DNA from: Thiosulfatihalobacter marinus
GTDB lineage: Bacteria > Pseudomonadota > Alphaproteobacteria > Rhodobacterales > Rhodobacteraceae
Direction of reading: 5' to 3'
Assembly (NCBI RefSeq): GCF_016019955.1
Contig: NZ_JAECRZ010000002.1
Coordinates: forward strand, 372,001 to 436,000
Length of the DNA stretch: 64,000 bases
In this document: positions 52,052 to 60,692 of the stretch, one piece after another
Position numbering within the stretch: the first letter of the stretch is position 1
How the letters are laid out: each line of letters starts with the position of its first letter
Notes under the pieces: model-generated
The model's input: only the letters and a program-made list of their open reading frames with translations
Databases searched by the model: none
What the model was told of the DNA's origin: nothing
Translations under genes and position numbers: made by a program

Positions 52052-52268
52052 TTCCCCCATCGATCCCCGTGACAGGATACCAACCGGAACGGTCCGGGCT
52101 TGGGGTTTGCCGTGATCGATGCGCGGGCGCGCGGTGGTGGGGCCTGACGAGATGGTACGGGCGGCGGCAGATACGTGGGAAATCGCTGCGTCCCGAAGCC
52201 GGGCGCCCGGGGCGGGCAGGCGTTGGAAAAAGACGGGAAAAATCTTCGACATGGGCGGTCATATACGC

Positions 52269-52297
52269 TTGACGCGCCAGAGTGGGGCGCATAAACC
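52269..52297 (+). promoter_or_regulatory. Candidate promoter of the tRNA-Asp pair
   Basis: TTGACG (52269-52274), a 17 bp spacer and TAAACC (52292-52297) lie 41 bp before the first tRNA-Asp. Confidence 0.55.
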
Positions 52298-52338
52298 ACG
52301 GCTCACGCTGACGGGCACCGCCCGAAAGCGGGCAGTGA

Positions 52339-52415
52339 GCGGTTGTAGCTCAGTTGGTTAGAGTACCGGCCTGTCACGCCGGGGGTCGCGGGTTCGAGCC
52401 CCGTCAACCGCGCCA
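52339..52415 (+). tRNA. tRNA-Asp (GTC anticodon), copy 1
   Basis: Acceptor GCGGTTG pairs with CAACCGC. The loop CTGTCAC between CCGGC and GCCGG gives anticodon GTC. T stem GCGGG/CCCGT. The discriminator G and CCA are encoded. It is identical to copy 2 over all 77 nt. Confidence 0.97.
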
Positions 52416-52476
52416 CCGCTGCCAGCCCCGATCCGGGGGTCCGCAAGGAAACCGGATCACGCCGAAAGGCCCATGC

Positions 52477-52553
52477 GCGGTTGTAGCTCAGTTGGTTAGA
52501 GTACCGGCCTGTCACGCCGGGGGTCGCGGGTTCGAGCCCCGTCAACCGCGCCA
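52477..52553 (+). tRNA. tRNA-Asp (GTC anticodon), copy 2
   Basis: It is identical over 77 nt to the copy at 52339, with 61 bp between the two. The 61 bp spacer is not repeated, so the pair is a conserved duplication and the flanks have diverged. Confidence 0.97.
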
Positions 52554-52753
52554 CTTTCTCTCTTGTAAATCGTTGACCGAGATTGGATCCCGAAGCCGGG
52601 CAACATATGCGCGATATGGCGCCTTGGTAAATTTCCGATGCGCCGGGCAGGGTTTGCCGGGCCAAGCTACCGGTTTGAAATCCAACCTGATTTCTGGGAA
52701 AGCACCCGGTTTTCAAGGTGAGAACCGGGCCGAAATTCGCCACGAATTTCGTT

Positions 52754-54127
52754 TCAGCGGGTCAGCGCGTCCAGAATTCTCGCCCAGCTGCGGGTGCCCT
52801 TGTGAAAGCTTTCCAGGTCATATTTCTCGTTGGGCGAGTGGATCTGATCGTCGTCCCTGCCAAAACCGATCAGCATCGAATCGACGCCGAGTATTTCCTT
52901 GAAATAGCCGGCAATCGGGATCGATCCGCCGCAGCCGACATAGGCAGCGGCCCGGGGCCATTCATCGCTGAGCGCCTGGCGGGCCTTTTCGAACGCGGGG
53001 TGGTCGATCGACATTTGAGAGGCTGGAGAGCCTTTTTCGGTGCGGTACGCCACCGAGAATCCGTCCGGCAGGTAGCTTTCCAGATGTGTGCGGAAGGCCG
53101 CGCGAATCCTGTCCGGATCCTGTTGCCCGACCAGGCGGAACGAGACTTTGGCCGACGCCTGGCTGGGCAGGACGGTCTTGAACCCGTCGCCGGTATAACC
53201 GCCCCAGATGCCGTTCACATCGCAGGTTGGCCGGGACCAGATCTGTTCCAGCGGGGTCCGGTTCTGTTCGCCCGCGGGGGTGGCCAGGCCGACATCCCCA
53301 AGGTATTTGGCGTGATCGAAATTCAGCCCCTGCCACTGCGCGCGCACCGCGTCGGGCAATTCGGGCACATCATCATAAAAGCCGGGCAGGGTGACGGCGC
53401 CGGTTTCGTCGTGCAGATCGGCCAGCGCGCGGGTGAGAATGCGAATCGGGTTCATGGCAATGCCGCCATACATGCCCGAATGCAGATCGCGGCTGGGGCC
53501 GGTGATGGTGAAATCCTCGGCCAGCAGGCCGCGCAGCATCGTGGTGATCGCCGGCACGGCACTTTCAAAGAGACCGGTGTCGCAGATCAGGGCAATGTCC
53601 GATGTCAACTCTTCTGCGTTTTCCTGCATGAACGGCACCAGCGAGGGCGAGCCCGATTCTTCCTCGCCTTCCAGGAAGACCGTGATGCGGCAGGGCAGCG
53701 CACCGTTCTCGGCCTTCCAGGCGCGGCAGGCTTCGATGAAGGTCATCAGCTGGCCCTTGTCATCGGATGCGCCGCGGGCGCGGATCACCTTGCCCGCCGG
53801 CGTGTCCTCGATGGCGGGATCGAACGGATCCCGGTCCCACAATTCCAGCGGATCGACAGGCTGCACGTCGTAATGTCCGTAAAACAGCAGATGCGGCCCG
53901 TTGCCCTCGAAATGCGCCACGACCATGGGGTGGCCGGGTGTGAGGCGCTTTTCCGCTTTGGCGCCAATGCTTTGCAGATCGGCCACCAGCCAGTCAGCGG
54001 CAGTTTGGCATTCGCCCTGAAAGGCGGGATCGGTGGAAATCGAGGGAATGCGCAAAAGCTCCATCAGGCGCTCCAGGGCGCGGGGCATCTCCTGGTCGAT
54101 GCGGGTGAGGACGGATTCAAGCGACAT
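52754..54127 (-). CDS. M20 family dipeptidase (ArgE/DapE/CNDP-like)
   Basis: A 457-residue metallopeptidase. Metal ligands appear in FYGHYDVQPVDPLELW, RGASDDKGQLMTFIEA (Asp shared between metals), and EGEEESGSPSL (catalytic Glu then ligand). The lid domain lies between residues about 180 and 310. The length and CNDP-like pattern suggest a dipeptidase or amidohydrolase. Substrate is unknown. It diverges from hemA with 245 bp between starts, sharing the region that holds the FNR box. Confidence 0.93.
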   Translation of the reverse strand: MSLESVLTRIDQEMPRALERLMELLRIPSISTDPAFQGECQTAADWLVADLQSIGAKAEKRLTPGHPMVVAHFEGNGPHLLFYGHYDVQPVDPLELWDRDPFDPAIEDTPAGKVIRARGASDDKGQLMTFIEACRAWKAENGALPCRITVFLEGEEESGSPSLVPFMQENAEELTSDIALICDTGLFESAVPAITTMLRGLLAEDFTITGPSRDLHSGMYGGIAMNPIRILTRALADLHDETGAVTLPGFYDDVPELPDAVRAQWQGLNFDHAKYLGDVGLATPAGEQNRTPLEQIWSRPTCDVNGIWGGYTGDGFKTVLPSQASAKVSFRLVGQQDPDRIRAAFRTHLESYLPDGFSVAYRTEKGSPASQMSIDHPAFEKARQALSDEWPRAAAYVGCGGSIPIAGYFKEILGVDSMLIGFGRDDDQIHSPNEKYDLESFHKGTRSWARILDALTR

Positions 54128-54226
54128 TGGATGCTCCTGACGTTACGACAAATACGGGTGCGACCGGGCGAGCCTATCATCGCGGTTCGAAGTGTCCAGA
54201 TCATCGCCACTCAAGGGGTTTCCCTC

Positions 54227-54240
54227 TTGACTTGAGTCAA
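54227..54240 (+). promoter_or_regulatory. FNR/FnrL-type box upstream of hemA
   Basis: A palindromic TTGA-N6-TCAA (54227-54240: TTGA, CTTGAG, TCAA) is 133 bp before the hemA GTG. FnrL is known to activate hemA under low oxygen in Rhodobacter. It could also act on the divergent dipeptidase gene. Confidence 0.7.
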
Positions 54241-54243
54241 TGT

Positions 54244-54276
54244 AGGTAAGCGGGACAATTTGTTACCTGTTGTCCC
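54244..54276 (+). promoter_or_regulatory. Interleaved inverted repeats upstream of hemA
   Basis: AGGTAA (54244-54249) pairs with TTACCT (54263-54268). GGGACAA (54252-54258) pairs with TTGTCCC (54270-54276). The order A-B-A'-B' is that of an H-type pseudoknot if transcribed, or of two overlapping operators if only DNA. It lies just downstream of the FNR box. Confidence 0.5.
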
Positions 54277-54372
54277 AAAGATGCGTAGGATATATGTATT
54301 CAGGGACTTGAATGGTTGCCAGCCGGAAACGCGCATCCTCTGGGCTGGCAATCGGATGTGGAGGACACCCGC

Positions 54373-55596
54373 GTGGACTATACTGCTCAGCTAGATGTTG
54401 CCATCCAGCGACTGCATGACGAAGGCCGGTACCGGACTTTTATCGATATTGAACGCGAGCAGGGGAATTTCCCGCACGCGGTCTGGAACAAGCCTGACGG
54501 CACCACGCAGCCTGTCACCGTCTGGTGTGGCAATGATTATCTGGGCATGGGCCAGCATCCCGCCGTTCTTGCGGCGATGCATGAGGCGGTAGACGCCACC
54601 GGCGCCGGTTCCGGCGGGACGCGCAACATTTCGGGCACCACGGCCTATCACAAGCGGCTGGAGGCCGAGCTGGCCGATCTGCACGGCAAGGAAGCGGCGC
54701 TGCTGTTCACCAGCGCGTACATTGCCAATGACGCCACGCTTTCCACCCTGCCCAAGCTGTTTCCGGGGCTGATCATCTATTCGGACGCGCTGAACCACGC
54801 CTCGATGATCGAAGGTGTGCGGCGCAACGGCGGGGCCAAGCGGATCTTTCGTCACAATGACGTGGCCCATCTGCGCGAATTGCTGGCCGCCGACGATCCG
54901 GCCGCGCCCAAGCTGATCGCGTTCGAATCCGTCTATTCCATGGATGGCGATTTCGGCCCGATCGAGGAAATTTGCGATCTGGCCGATGAATTCGGCGCGC
55001 TGACCTATATCGACGAAGTTCACGCGGTGGGCATGTACGGCCCGCGCGGCGGCGGCGTGACCGAGCGGGATCGGCTCGCGCATCGCATCGACATTATCAA
55101 CGGAACCCTGGCCAAGGCCTTTGGCGTGATGGGCGGTTATATCGCGGCTTCGGCAAAGATGTGTGACGCGGTCCGCTCTTATGCGCCCGGTTTTATCTTT
55201 ACCACGTCGCTGCCGCCGGCGGTGGCGGCGGGGGCGGCGGCCTCGGTGCGTCATCTCAAGTCCGATCAGGCGCGTCGCGACCGGCACCAGGAACAGGCGA
55301 AGGTGCTCAAGCTGCGGCTCAAGGGTCTGGGGCTGCCGATCATCGACCATGGCAGCCATATCGTGCCAGTGATCGTGGGCGATCCGGTGCATACCAAAAA
55401 GCTGAGCGACATGCTGTTGGAAAATTACGGCATCTACGTGCAGCCGATCAATTTCCCGACCGTGCCACGCGGCACCGAACGGCTGCGGTTTACGCCGTCG
55501 CCCGTGCATGGACCAAAGGAAATGGACGCGCTGGTCCATGCCATGGACGAGTTGTGGAGCCACTGTGCGCTGAATCGTGCCGAATTGGCGGGCTGA
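54373..55596 (+). CDS. hemA: 5-aminolevulinate synthase
   Basis: A 407-residue PLP enzyme that makes 5-aminolevulinate from glycine and succinyl-CoA (C4/Shemin pathway), the entry to haem and bacteriochlorophyll. I chose the GTG at 54373 ([21 protein letters not shown], typical family start), with GGAGGA 8 nt upstream; the ATG at 54316 gives an odd leader. The PLP Lys is in [13 protein letters not shown], with [12 protein letters not shown]-type helix later. FNR-type and palindromic sites upstream suggest oxygen control. Confidence 0.96.
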   Translation: MDYTAQLDVAIQRLHDEGRYRTFIDIEREQGNFPHAVWNKPDGTTQPVTVWCGNDYLGMGQHPAVLAAMHEAVDATGAGSGGTRNISGTTAYHKRLEAELADLHGKEAALLFTSAYIANDATLSTLPKLFPGLIIYSDALNHASMIEGVRRNGGAKRIFRHNDVAHLRELLAADDPAAPKLIAFESVYSMDGDFGPIEEICDLADEFGALTYIDEVHAVGMYGPRGGGVTERDRLAHRIDIINGTLAKAFGVMGGYIAASAKMCDAVRSYAPGFIFTTSLPPAVAAGAAASVRHLKSDQARRDRHQEQAKVLKLRLKGLGLPIIDHGSHIVPVIVGDPVHTKKLSDMLLENYGIYVQPINFPTVPRGTERLRFTPSPVHGPKEMDALVHAMDELWSHCALNRAELAG

Positions 55597-55706
55597 TCCC
55601 CGCCGCATGTGCAAAACCCATTGCCTTGTGGTAGGATGCGCTTAACAAGTGGACCGATCCGAATCGTGGGACGGTAGCGGGTCGGCGTGGATATGGGGCA
55701 TATGGC

Positions 55707-56909
55707 ATGATCGGGCGCAAGGGACAGCGCATACCCGAAGTGACAGAGGAGAGGCCGAGAGGCTTCGACGATTTCGACCTGAGTCTTGGTGACGTGATGC
55801 GGGGCGAGCGCGCGACTCTGGGCAAATCTCTTCTGGATGTGCAACGCGAACTGCGTATTCGCGCCGCTTACGTGTCTGCCATCGAAAACTGCGATCCCAG
55901 CGCGTTTGAAACGCCCGGCTTCATTGCCGGGTATGTGCGTTCCTACGCGCGTTATCTGGGCATGAACCCGGAAGAGGCCTTTGCCCAGTTTTGCGCGGAA
56001 AGCGGTTTCTCCACCGCGCATGGCATGTCGGCCGAGGCATCGACCATGCGAAAGGCGGATATCGTCGTTCCGCTGAAATCTTCGGACCCGTTTGCCACCC
56101 CCAATATGCCATTCACCCCGATCCAGGATTCGATCCTGTCGCGGATCGAGCCGCGCGCCATTGGATCTTCGCTTGTGCTGGTCGCGCTGATCGCGGCCAT
56201 TGGCTATGGCGGCTGGAGCGTTCTGAACGAGATTCAGCGGGTCACGCTGGCCCCGGTAGAGCAAAAACCTGTCGTCCTGTCAGATCTTGATCCGGTGGCG
56301 GAAGCCGGCGTTTCTGGGTCGGCATTGAACAGCGGCGGTGATCGGGAAACGGCGGGCGTATTCGCGCCGCCCAGCGAGGCGCTGGACCGGCTGTATCGCC
56401 CGCAGGCGCTGGACGTGCCGGTGCTGGTTTCGCGCGATGCGCCGATCTCGCAGCTAGATCCGGACAGTATCGGCGCGTTCACGCCGGAACCGCCACGCCT
56501 GGCGTTCGCGCCATTGCCCGTCGACGCCCCGGTAACGGCCCCCAAGGTTGTCGAGGATGCGGCGCCCGAAATCGTGGTCATGGCGGTGCGCCCTGCCTGG
56601 GTAAGGATCCGGGCGGCGGACGGAACGGTTCTGTTCGAAAAGATTCTGGATGCGGGCGAGGAATACGTTCTGCCGGCAACCGAAGACCCGCCGACGCTGC
56701 GGGCCGGTATGTCCGGTTCGCTGTATTTCAAGCTGAACGGCGAGCTGTTCGGCCCGGCGGGCGAGGGTTCGAATACGGTGCGCGACCTGGCGCTGGACAT
56801 GGACGCCCTGCGCGAGGGGTATGACGTTGCCGATCTGGACGGTGACCCGGAACTGGCCCGGATCGTGGCGCTGGCCATCGCCGATAGCGTGGCGGTTCAG
56901 GGGGACTGA
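55707..56909 (+). CDS. RodZ-like protein (HTH plus membrane segment plus DUF4115)
   Basis: A 400-residue protein. An N-terminal Xre-type HTH (LGDVMRGERATLGKSLLDVQRELRIRAAYVSAIENCDPSAFETPGFIAGYVRSYARYLG) is followed by a membrane segment (about residues 152-172), a proline-rich linker, and a C-terminal DUF4115 domain (VRIRAADGTVLFEKILDAGEEY). RodZ anchors MreB to the membrane in rod-shaped cells. The rodZ-ispG pair (106 bp apart) matches E. coli. The long C-terminus suggests an alphaproteobacterial variant. Confidence 0.88.
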   Translation: MIGRKGQRIPEVTEERPRGFDDFDLSLGDVMRGERATLGKSLLDVQRELRIRAAYVSAIENCDPSAFETPGFIAGYVRSYARYLGMNPEEAFAQFCAESGFSTAHGMSAEASTMRKADIVVPLKSSDPFATPNMPFTPIQDSILSRIEPRAIGSSLVLVALIAAIGYGGWSVLNEIQRVTLAPVEQKPVVLSDLDPVAEAGVSGSALNSGGDRETAGVFAPPSEALDRLYRPQALDVPVLVSRDAPISQLDPDSIGAFTPEPPRLAFAPLPVDAPVTAPKVVEDAAPEIVVMAVRPAWVRIRAADGTVLFEKILDAGEEYVLPATEDPPTLRAGMSGSLYFKLNGELFGPAGEGSNTVRDLALDMDALREGYDVADLDGDPELARIVALAIADSVAVQGD

Positions 56910-57014
56910 TCACCGCCGTGCCCGGACGCGTTGGCAATATCCCGATCGTGACTTCAACAGCGCGCCGAAAGGCACTAGACAGGCTCTGAATCGCATCTGG
57001 CGAAGGGCTTTGAC

Positions 57015-58133
57015 ATGTCGATGAACCACATCCGCCCCTGGCGCAATATCGAGCGGCGCAAATCGCGCCAGATCATGGTGGGCAACGTGCCGGTTGGCGG
57101 CGATGCCCCGATCGCGGTCCAGACGATGACCAATACCAACAGCAGCGACGTGCGCGCCACGCTGGGCCAGGTGCTGGCCGCTGCCGAGGCCGGCGCCGAT
57201 ATCGTGCGCGTGTCAACCCCGGACCAGGCGGCCACAACGGCGCTGCGTGATATCGTGCGCGAAAGCCCGGTGCCGATCGTGGCCGACATCCACTTTCACT
57301 ACAGACGCGCCATCGAGGCCGCCGAGGCCGGCGCGGCCTGCCTGCGGATCAATCCGGGCAATATCGGCGATCAGCAACGGGTGCGCGACGTGATCCGGGC
57401 AGCCAGGGACCATGGCTGCTCGATCCGCATCGGGGTGAATGCCGGATCGCTGGAGAAACACCTGCTGGACAAATACGGCGAGCCTTGCCCGGATGCCATG
57501 GTCGAAAGCGGCCTGGAACATATCAGGATATTGCAGGACAACGATTTTCACGAGTTCAAGATCAGCGTCAAAGCCAGCGACGTGTTCATGTCGGCGGCGG
57601 CCTACCAGATGCTGGCCGAGGCCACGGATGCCCCCATTCACCTCGGGATCACCGAGGCGGGGGGCTTTGTCAGCGGCACGATCAAATCCGCCATCGGGCT
57701 GGGCCAGCTGCTGTGGATGGGCATCGGCGACACGTTGCGTGTCAGCCTCAGCGCCGACCCGGTCGAAGAGGTGAAGGTCGGCTTCGAGATCCTGAAATCC
57801 CTGGGCCTGCGCCATCGCGGGGTCAATATCATCTCCTGCCCCAGCTGCGCGCGACAGGGATTCGACGTGATCAGGGTTGTGGAAACACTGGAAAAACGGC
57901 TGGCGCATATTCACACACCGATGAGCCTGTCGATCATTGGCTGCGTGGTCAATGGCCCCGGCGAGGCGCTGATGACCGATATCGGCTTCACCGGCGGCGG
58001 CGCGGGGTCTGGCATGGTCTACCTGGCGGGCAAGCAAAGCCACAAGCTGTCCAATGACCAGATGGTGGACCACATCGTCGAACAGGTCGAAAGACGCGCC
58101 GCCGAAATCGCCGCGGACAAGGCGGCGGAATAG
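57015..58133 (+). CDS. ispG: 4-hydroxy-3-methylbut-2-enyl diphosphate synthase (IspG/GcpE)
   Basis: A 372-residue [4Fe-4S] enzyme of the non-mevalonate isoprenoid pathway. The TIM-barrel part begins IGVNA and the C-terminal cluster ligands are in [11 protein letters not shown] (two Cys) and GCVVNGPGE (Cys and Glu). The length matches the short proteobacterial form. The stop is 13 bp before the start of repeat element E3 (58147). Confidence 0.96.
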   Translation: MSMNHIRPWRNIERRKSRQIMVGNVPVGGDAPIAVQTMTNTNSSDVRATLGQVLAAAEAGADIVRVSTPDQAATTALRDIVRESPVPIVADIHFHYRRAIEAAEAGAACLRINPGNIGDQQRVRDVIRAARDHGCSIRIGVNAGSLEKHLLDKYGEPCPDAMVESGLEHIRILQDNDFHEFKISVKASDVFMSAAAYQMLAEATDAPIHLGITEAGGFVSGTIKSAIGLGQLLWMGIGDTLRVSLSADPVEEVKVGFEILKSLGLRHRGVNIISCPSCARQGFDVIRVVETLEKRLAHIHTPMSLSIIGCVVNGPGEALMTDIGFTGGGAGSGMVYLAGKQSHKLSNDQMVDHIVEQVERRAAEIAADKAAE

Positions 58134-58140
58134 CCAGCAC

Positions 58141-58258
58141 GAATCAGGGTTAACAACCTGAAAAACATTGGTTTTCGCAATCGGCAAACTGTCGGCGCCA
58201 CGTCGGTATCGCGTCGGTGCCCGCGGGCAGAAAACGCGCCGTTAACCCGGCGCGCGCC
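58141..58258 (+). repeat. Phased 11-bp element, copy E3
   Basis: GAATC (58141-58145), GGGTTAAC (58147-58154), 25 nt, then units on an 11 bp period at 58180, 58191 and 58202 (ATCGGCAAACT, GTCGGCGCCAC, GTCGGTATCGC), GTCGGTGC (58213-58220), 20 nt, and GTTAAC (58241-58246). It lies between the convergent ispG and the response regulator gene. The spacings equal those of E2. Confidence 0.85.
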
Positions 58259-58263
58259 CTTCC

Positions 58264-58314
58264 GCTTTCAGTGTTCCGAAAATACTCAAAAAGGCTCGGC
58301 GCAGCCGAGCCACG
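58264..58314 (-). repeat. 3'-end hairpin element, copy h
   Basis: Read on the minus strand, the hairpin GGCTCGGC-TGC-GCCGAGCC is followed by TTTTTGAGTATTTTCGGAAC, the tail of copy d. Another hairpin (GCAGC-ACA-GCTGC) lies further upstream on that strand. It follows the response regulator gene. Confidence 0.65.
58287..58311 (-). terminator. Terminator of the response regulator/kinase operon
   Basis: On the minus strand an 8-bp stem GGCTCGGC/GCCGAGCC with loop TGC is followed by TTTTT, 66 bp past the response regulator stop. It forms part of 3'-end repeat copy h. Confidence 0.75.
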
Positions 58315-58376
58315 CCCAACGCCTGGGGGCGCAGCTGTGCTGCGTCTTCAGGGGGCGGGAGACCGCCGCGCCGGGT

Positions 58377-59018
58377 TCACAGACCGCCGGTGCCCTGCAA
58401 AACGCCATGTTCCAAGGCATAGCGGGTCAGCCCGGCGGTCGAGGAGATGCCCAGCTTGCGCTTGATGTTCTTGCGGTGCGTTTCCACGGTGCGCACCGAA
58501 ATGTTCAGCACCGCCGCCACTTCCTTGTTGGATTGTCCCTGCGCAAGTTGCAGCAGCACGGTCTGTTCGCGGCTGGTCAGCTGCTCGCGCGCGCTGCCCT
58601 CGGGCGGTTCCAGCGAGCCGCGCGCGCCGGTGCACAGATAGCGCTCGCCGCGCATCACCGCGTCGATGGCGGTCTTGATTTCGTCGGTCTGCACATCCTT
58701 GAGCACATAGCCCATCGCACCATGGCTGAGCGCGGTCGAAATGTATTCCGGGCTGTCATGCATCGACAACACGAGAATGCGCAGATCGGGGTCGGTTTCC
58801 AAAAGCATTTCGGTGGCGGTCAGCCCGCCGATTTCGGGCATGTTGAGATCCATCAGGATCACGTCCGGGGTCAGACGGGGCAGGGTGTCCACCGCCTCGC
58901 GCCCGTTGGACAGCACTCCGACGACGTAAATATCGTCATAGCTTTCCAGTATCGACTGGATACCTTCGGCCACCATCGGGTGGTCGTCGACAATGGCGAC
59001 ACGGATCGGATCGTTCAT
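58377..59018 (-). CDS. LuxR/NarL-type response regulator
   Basis: A 213-residue regulator. The receiver has Asp in VILMDLNMPEIGG, with the DDHPM acidic pocket and KDVQTDE. The C-terminal LuxR-type HTH is LTSREQTVLLQLAQGQSNKEVAAVLNISVRTVETHRKNIKRKLG. Its start overlaps the kinase stop by 4 bp. It is transcribed away from the TakPQM-like genes and probably regulates them. Confidence 0.94.
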   Translation of the reverse strand: MNDPIRVAIVDDHPMVAEGIQSILESYDDIYVVGVLSNGREAVDTLPRLTPDVILMDLNMPEIGGLTATEMLLETDPDLRILVLSMHDSPEYISTALSHGAMGYVLKDVQTDEIKTAIDAVMRGERYLCTGARGSLEPPEGSAREQLTSREQTVLLQLAQGQSNKEVAAVLNISVRTVETHRKNIKRKLGISSTAGLTRYALEHGVLQGTGGL

Positions 59019-60442
59019 GCGCTGGCCTTTCTTGTTTTTTCGGGGCCGTCATCCTGCGGCGTCAGAATGTGGGTCAGCGGCACTTCGGCGACGATCACGG
59101 TGCCGGTGCGGCTGGAGAGGATGCGCAGCGTGCCGTCCAGCTGTTCGACGCGCTCCTGCATGTTGCGCAGGCCCAGCCCGCCCCGCGCATTGCCATTCCG
59201 GTCCAGGGGAATGCCATGGCCATTGTCCGAGATGCGCAGGGTGGCGCCGCGCTTGTGGCCCCGTACATCGACCGTGACTCTGGTGGCATTGGCGTGGCGC
59301 TCGATATTGGTCAACGCCTCCTGGGCAATGCGATACAATGCGATCTTGGCGTCGGGATCAAGGCGGTTGCGGAAAACCACGGTTTCAAAGCGGGTTTCGA
59401 TGCCGGTGCGGGCGCCAAAATCGTCGGTCAGGGCCTTGATCGCCGGGCCAAGGCCAAGATCGTCCAGCACGCCGGGGCGCAGATCGCGGGAAATGCGGCG
59501 CACTTCCTGGATGGCGCCCGACAGGTGCTCCAGCCCCTTGTCCAGCATCTGGGGCGCGCGCGCGTCACCGCTGGCAAAGCGGCGCCGCGCGGTATCCAGC
59601 GCATAGCGCACGCCGACAAGGATCTGGCTGATACCGTCATGCAGCTCGCGCGCCACGCGGCCGCGCTCTTCTTCCTGGGCATCGAAAACGCGCTGGGTCA
59701 GCGCCTTGAGCTTGGCATCCGCCAGGCGGCGTTCGCGAACGGTGATCACCATGCCGGAAAGAAACACCAGCAACAGTGCCGCGACGGTGATTGCCACGAT
59801 ATAAAACGAGGTGCGCCGCACCCGTTCCTCGACTTCGGCGCGGGAGGCGGCGACGCTTTCGAGAACGTCGTCGATGAAAACCCCCGTGCCCACCACCCAG
59901 CGCCAATCCTGAAACCCGATCGAATAAGTGACCATGCGCGCGGTTTCCCCGGTGCTGGGTTTGATCCAGTCAAAGCTGTGATACCCCCCGCCCGAGCGGG
60001 CGAGGGTGATCAGCTTGTCGGTGATGGGCGTGCCGTTCAGATCTGTCATGCCCTTCCAGTTCTTGCCGATGAGATAGGTCTGGCGCGGGCTGACAAGGTT
60101 GTTGCCAGAATAGTCGAAGACATAGAAATAGCCGTCCTGCCCGTAAAGCATGGCCGACAGGATCTGGGTTACGGCCAGTTTGGCATCTTCGTCATCCGGC
60201 GCGGCCCGCCCGTAGATATTGATAAAGGCGGTGCGGGCCAGCGAGAGGTAATTTTTCAGTTCGGCCTTCTTTGCCTCGATCAGCTTGGTCTCGAGCGCGC
60301 GGATCTCGCGCTCGGCCAGCTGACGCGACTGGGAGGCGACAAGCACGGAAATTGCGGCCACCGCCAAAATCAGCGGGACAGTGGCCAGCATGAAGAGCTT
60401 TTGCCCATAAGACAGGCGCAGATGCGAAAGAAGGCGGCGCAT
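59015..60442 (-). CDS. Histidine kinase with Cache sensor domain
   Basis: A 475-residue NarX-type kinase. An N-terminal membrane segment (about 12-32) precedes a single-Cache domain (YGQDGYFYVFDYSGNNLVSPRQTYLIGKNW, GGGYHSFDWIKP, WRWVVGTGVFIDDV). A second membrane segment (about 210-232) leads to a HisKA_3 box (EEERGRVARELHDGISQILVGVRYALD) and a HATPase. Cache domains bind small organic acids. With the neighbouring TRAP transporter this suggests a 2-oxoacid or related carboxylate sensor. Confidence 0.92.
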   Translation of the reverse strand: MRRLLSHLRLSYGQKLFMLATVPLILAVAAISVLVASQSRQLAEREIRALETKLIEAKKAELKNYLSLARTAFINIYGRAAPDDEDAKLAVTQILSAMLYGQDGYFYVFDYSGNNLVSPRQTYLIGKNWKGMTDLNGTPITDKLITLARSGGGYHSFDWIKPSTGETARMVTYSIGFQDWRWVVGTGVFIDDVLESVAASRAEVEERVRRTSFYIVAITVAALLLVFLSGMVITVRERRLADAKLKALTQRVFDAQEEERGRVARELHDGISQILVGVRYALDTARRRFASGDARAPQMLDKGLEHLSGAIQEVRRISRDLRPGVLDDLGLGPAIKALTDDFGARTGIETRFETVVFRNRLDPDAKIALYRIAQEALTNIERHANATRVTVDVRGHKRGATLRISDNGHGIPLDRNGNARGGLGLRNMQERVEQLDGTLRILSSRTGTVIVAEVPLTHILTPQDDGPEKTRKASA

Positions 60443-60516
60443 GTATGATTCGTTACGTTGCTTTGACGCCGAATCCTAGGGGCGAATCGGTGCAAACACC
60501 CGCTCAAAGCGTGGAT

Positions 60517-60580
60517 CTACGTAGAAATACGGGATGAATTGGTGAAGTTTTTTGCCCAACCGGCGGTCAACTACGCAGAA
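60517..60580 (+). promoter_or_regulatory. Direct repeats CTACG(T/C)AGAA upstream of the TakP-like gene
   Basis: CTACGTAGAA (60517-60526) and CTACGCAGAA (60571-60580) are 54 bp apart, about five helical turns, in the 250 bp between the kinase and binding-protein genes. They are candidate sites for the adjacent LuxR-type response regulator. Nothing else in this gap is clear. Confidence 0.45.
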
Positions 60581-60692
60581 CTAGGTATTTCCAAACCCGT
60601 GCCTGCGAGGATAGGGTTTGCACACTTAAACGATCCGTCCGAAGAGCGAAAAGACTGTTCGGGCTGAACTTAATTCTGGGAGGAAGAACCTA

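Noticed and set aside
52339-52553. Duplicated tRNA-Asp as an integration (attachment) site
   Set aside because: Both copies are complete, spacer is only 61 bp, and no integrase or foreign cargo lies beside them.
54241-54257. TGT-N11-ACA near hemA, like a PpsR/CrtJ site
   Set aside because: The known site has 12 bases between the triplets; 11 is off, and no photosynthesis genes are in the window.
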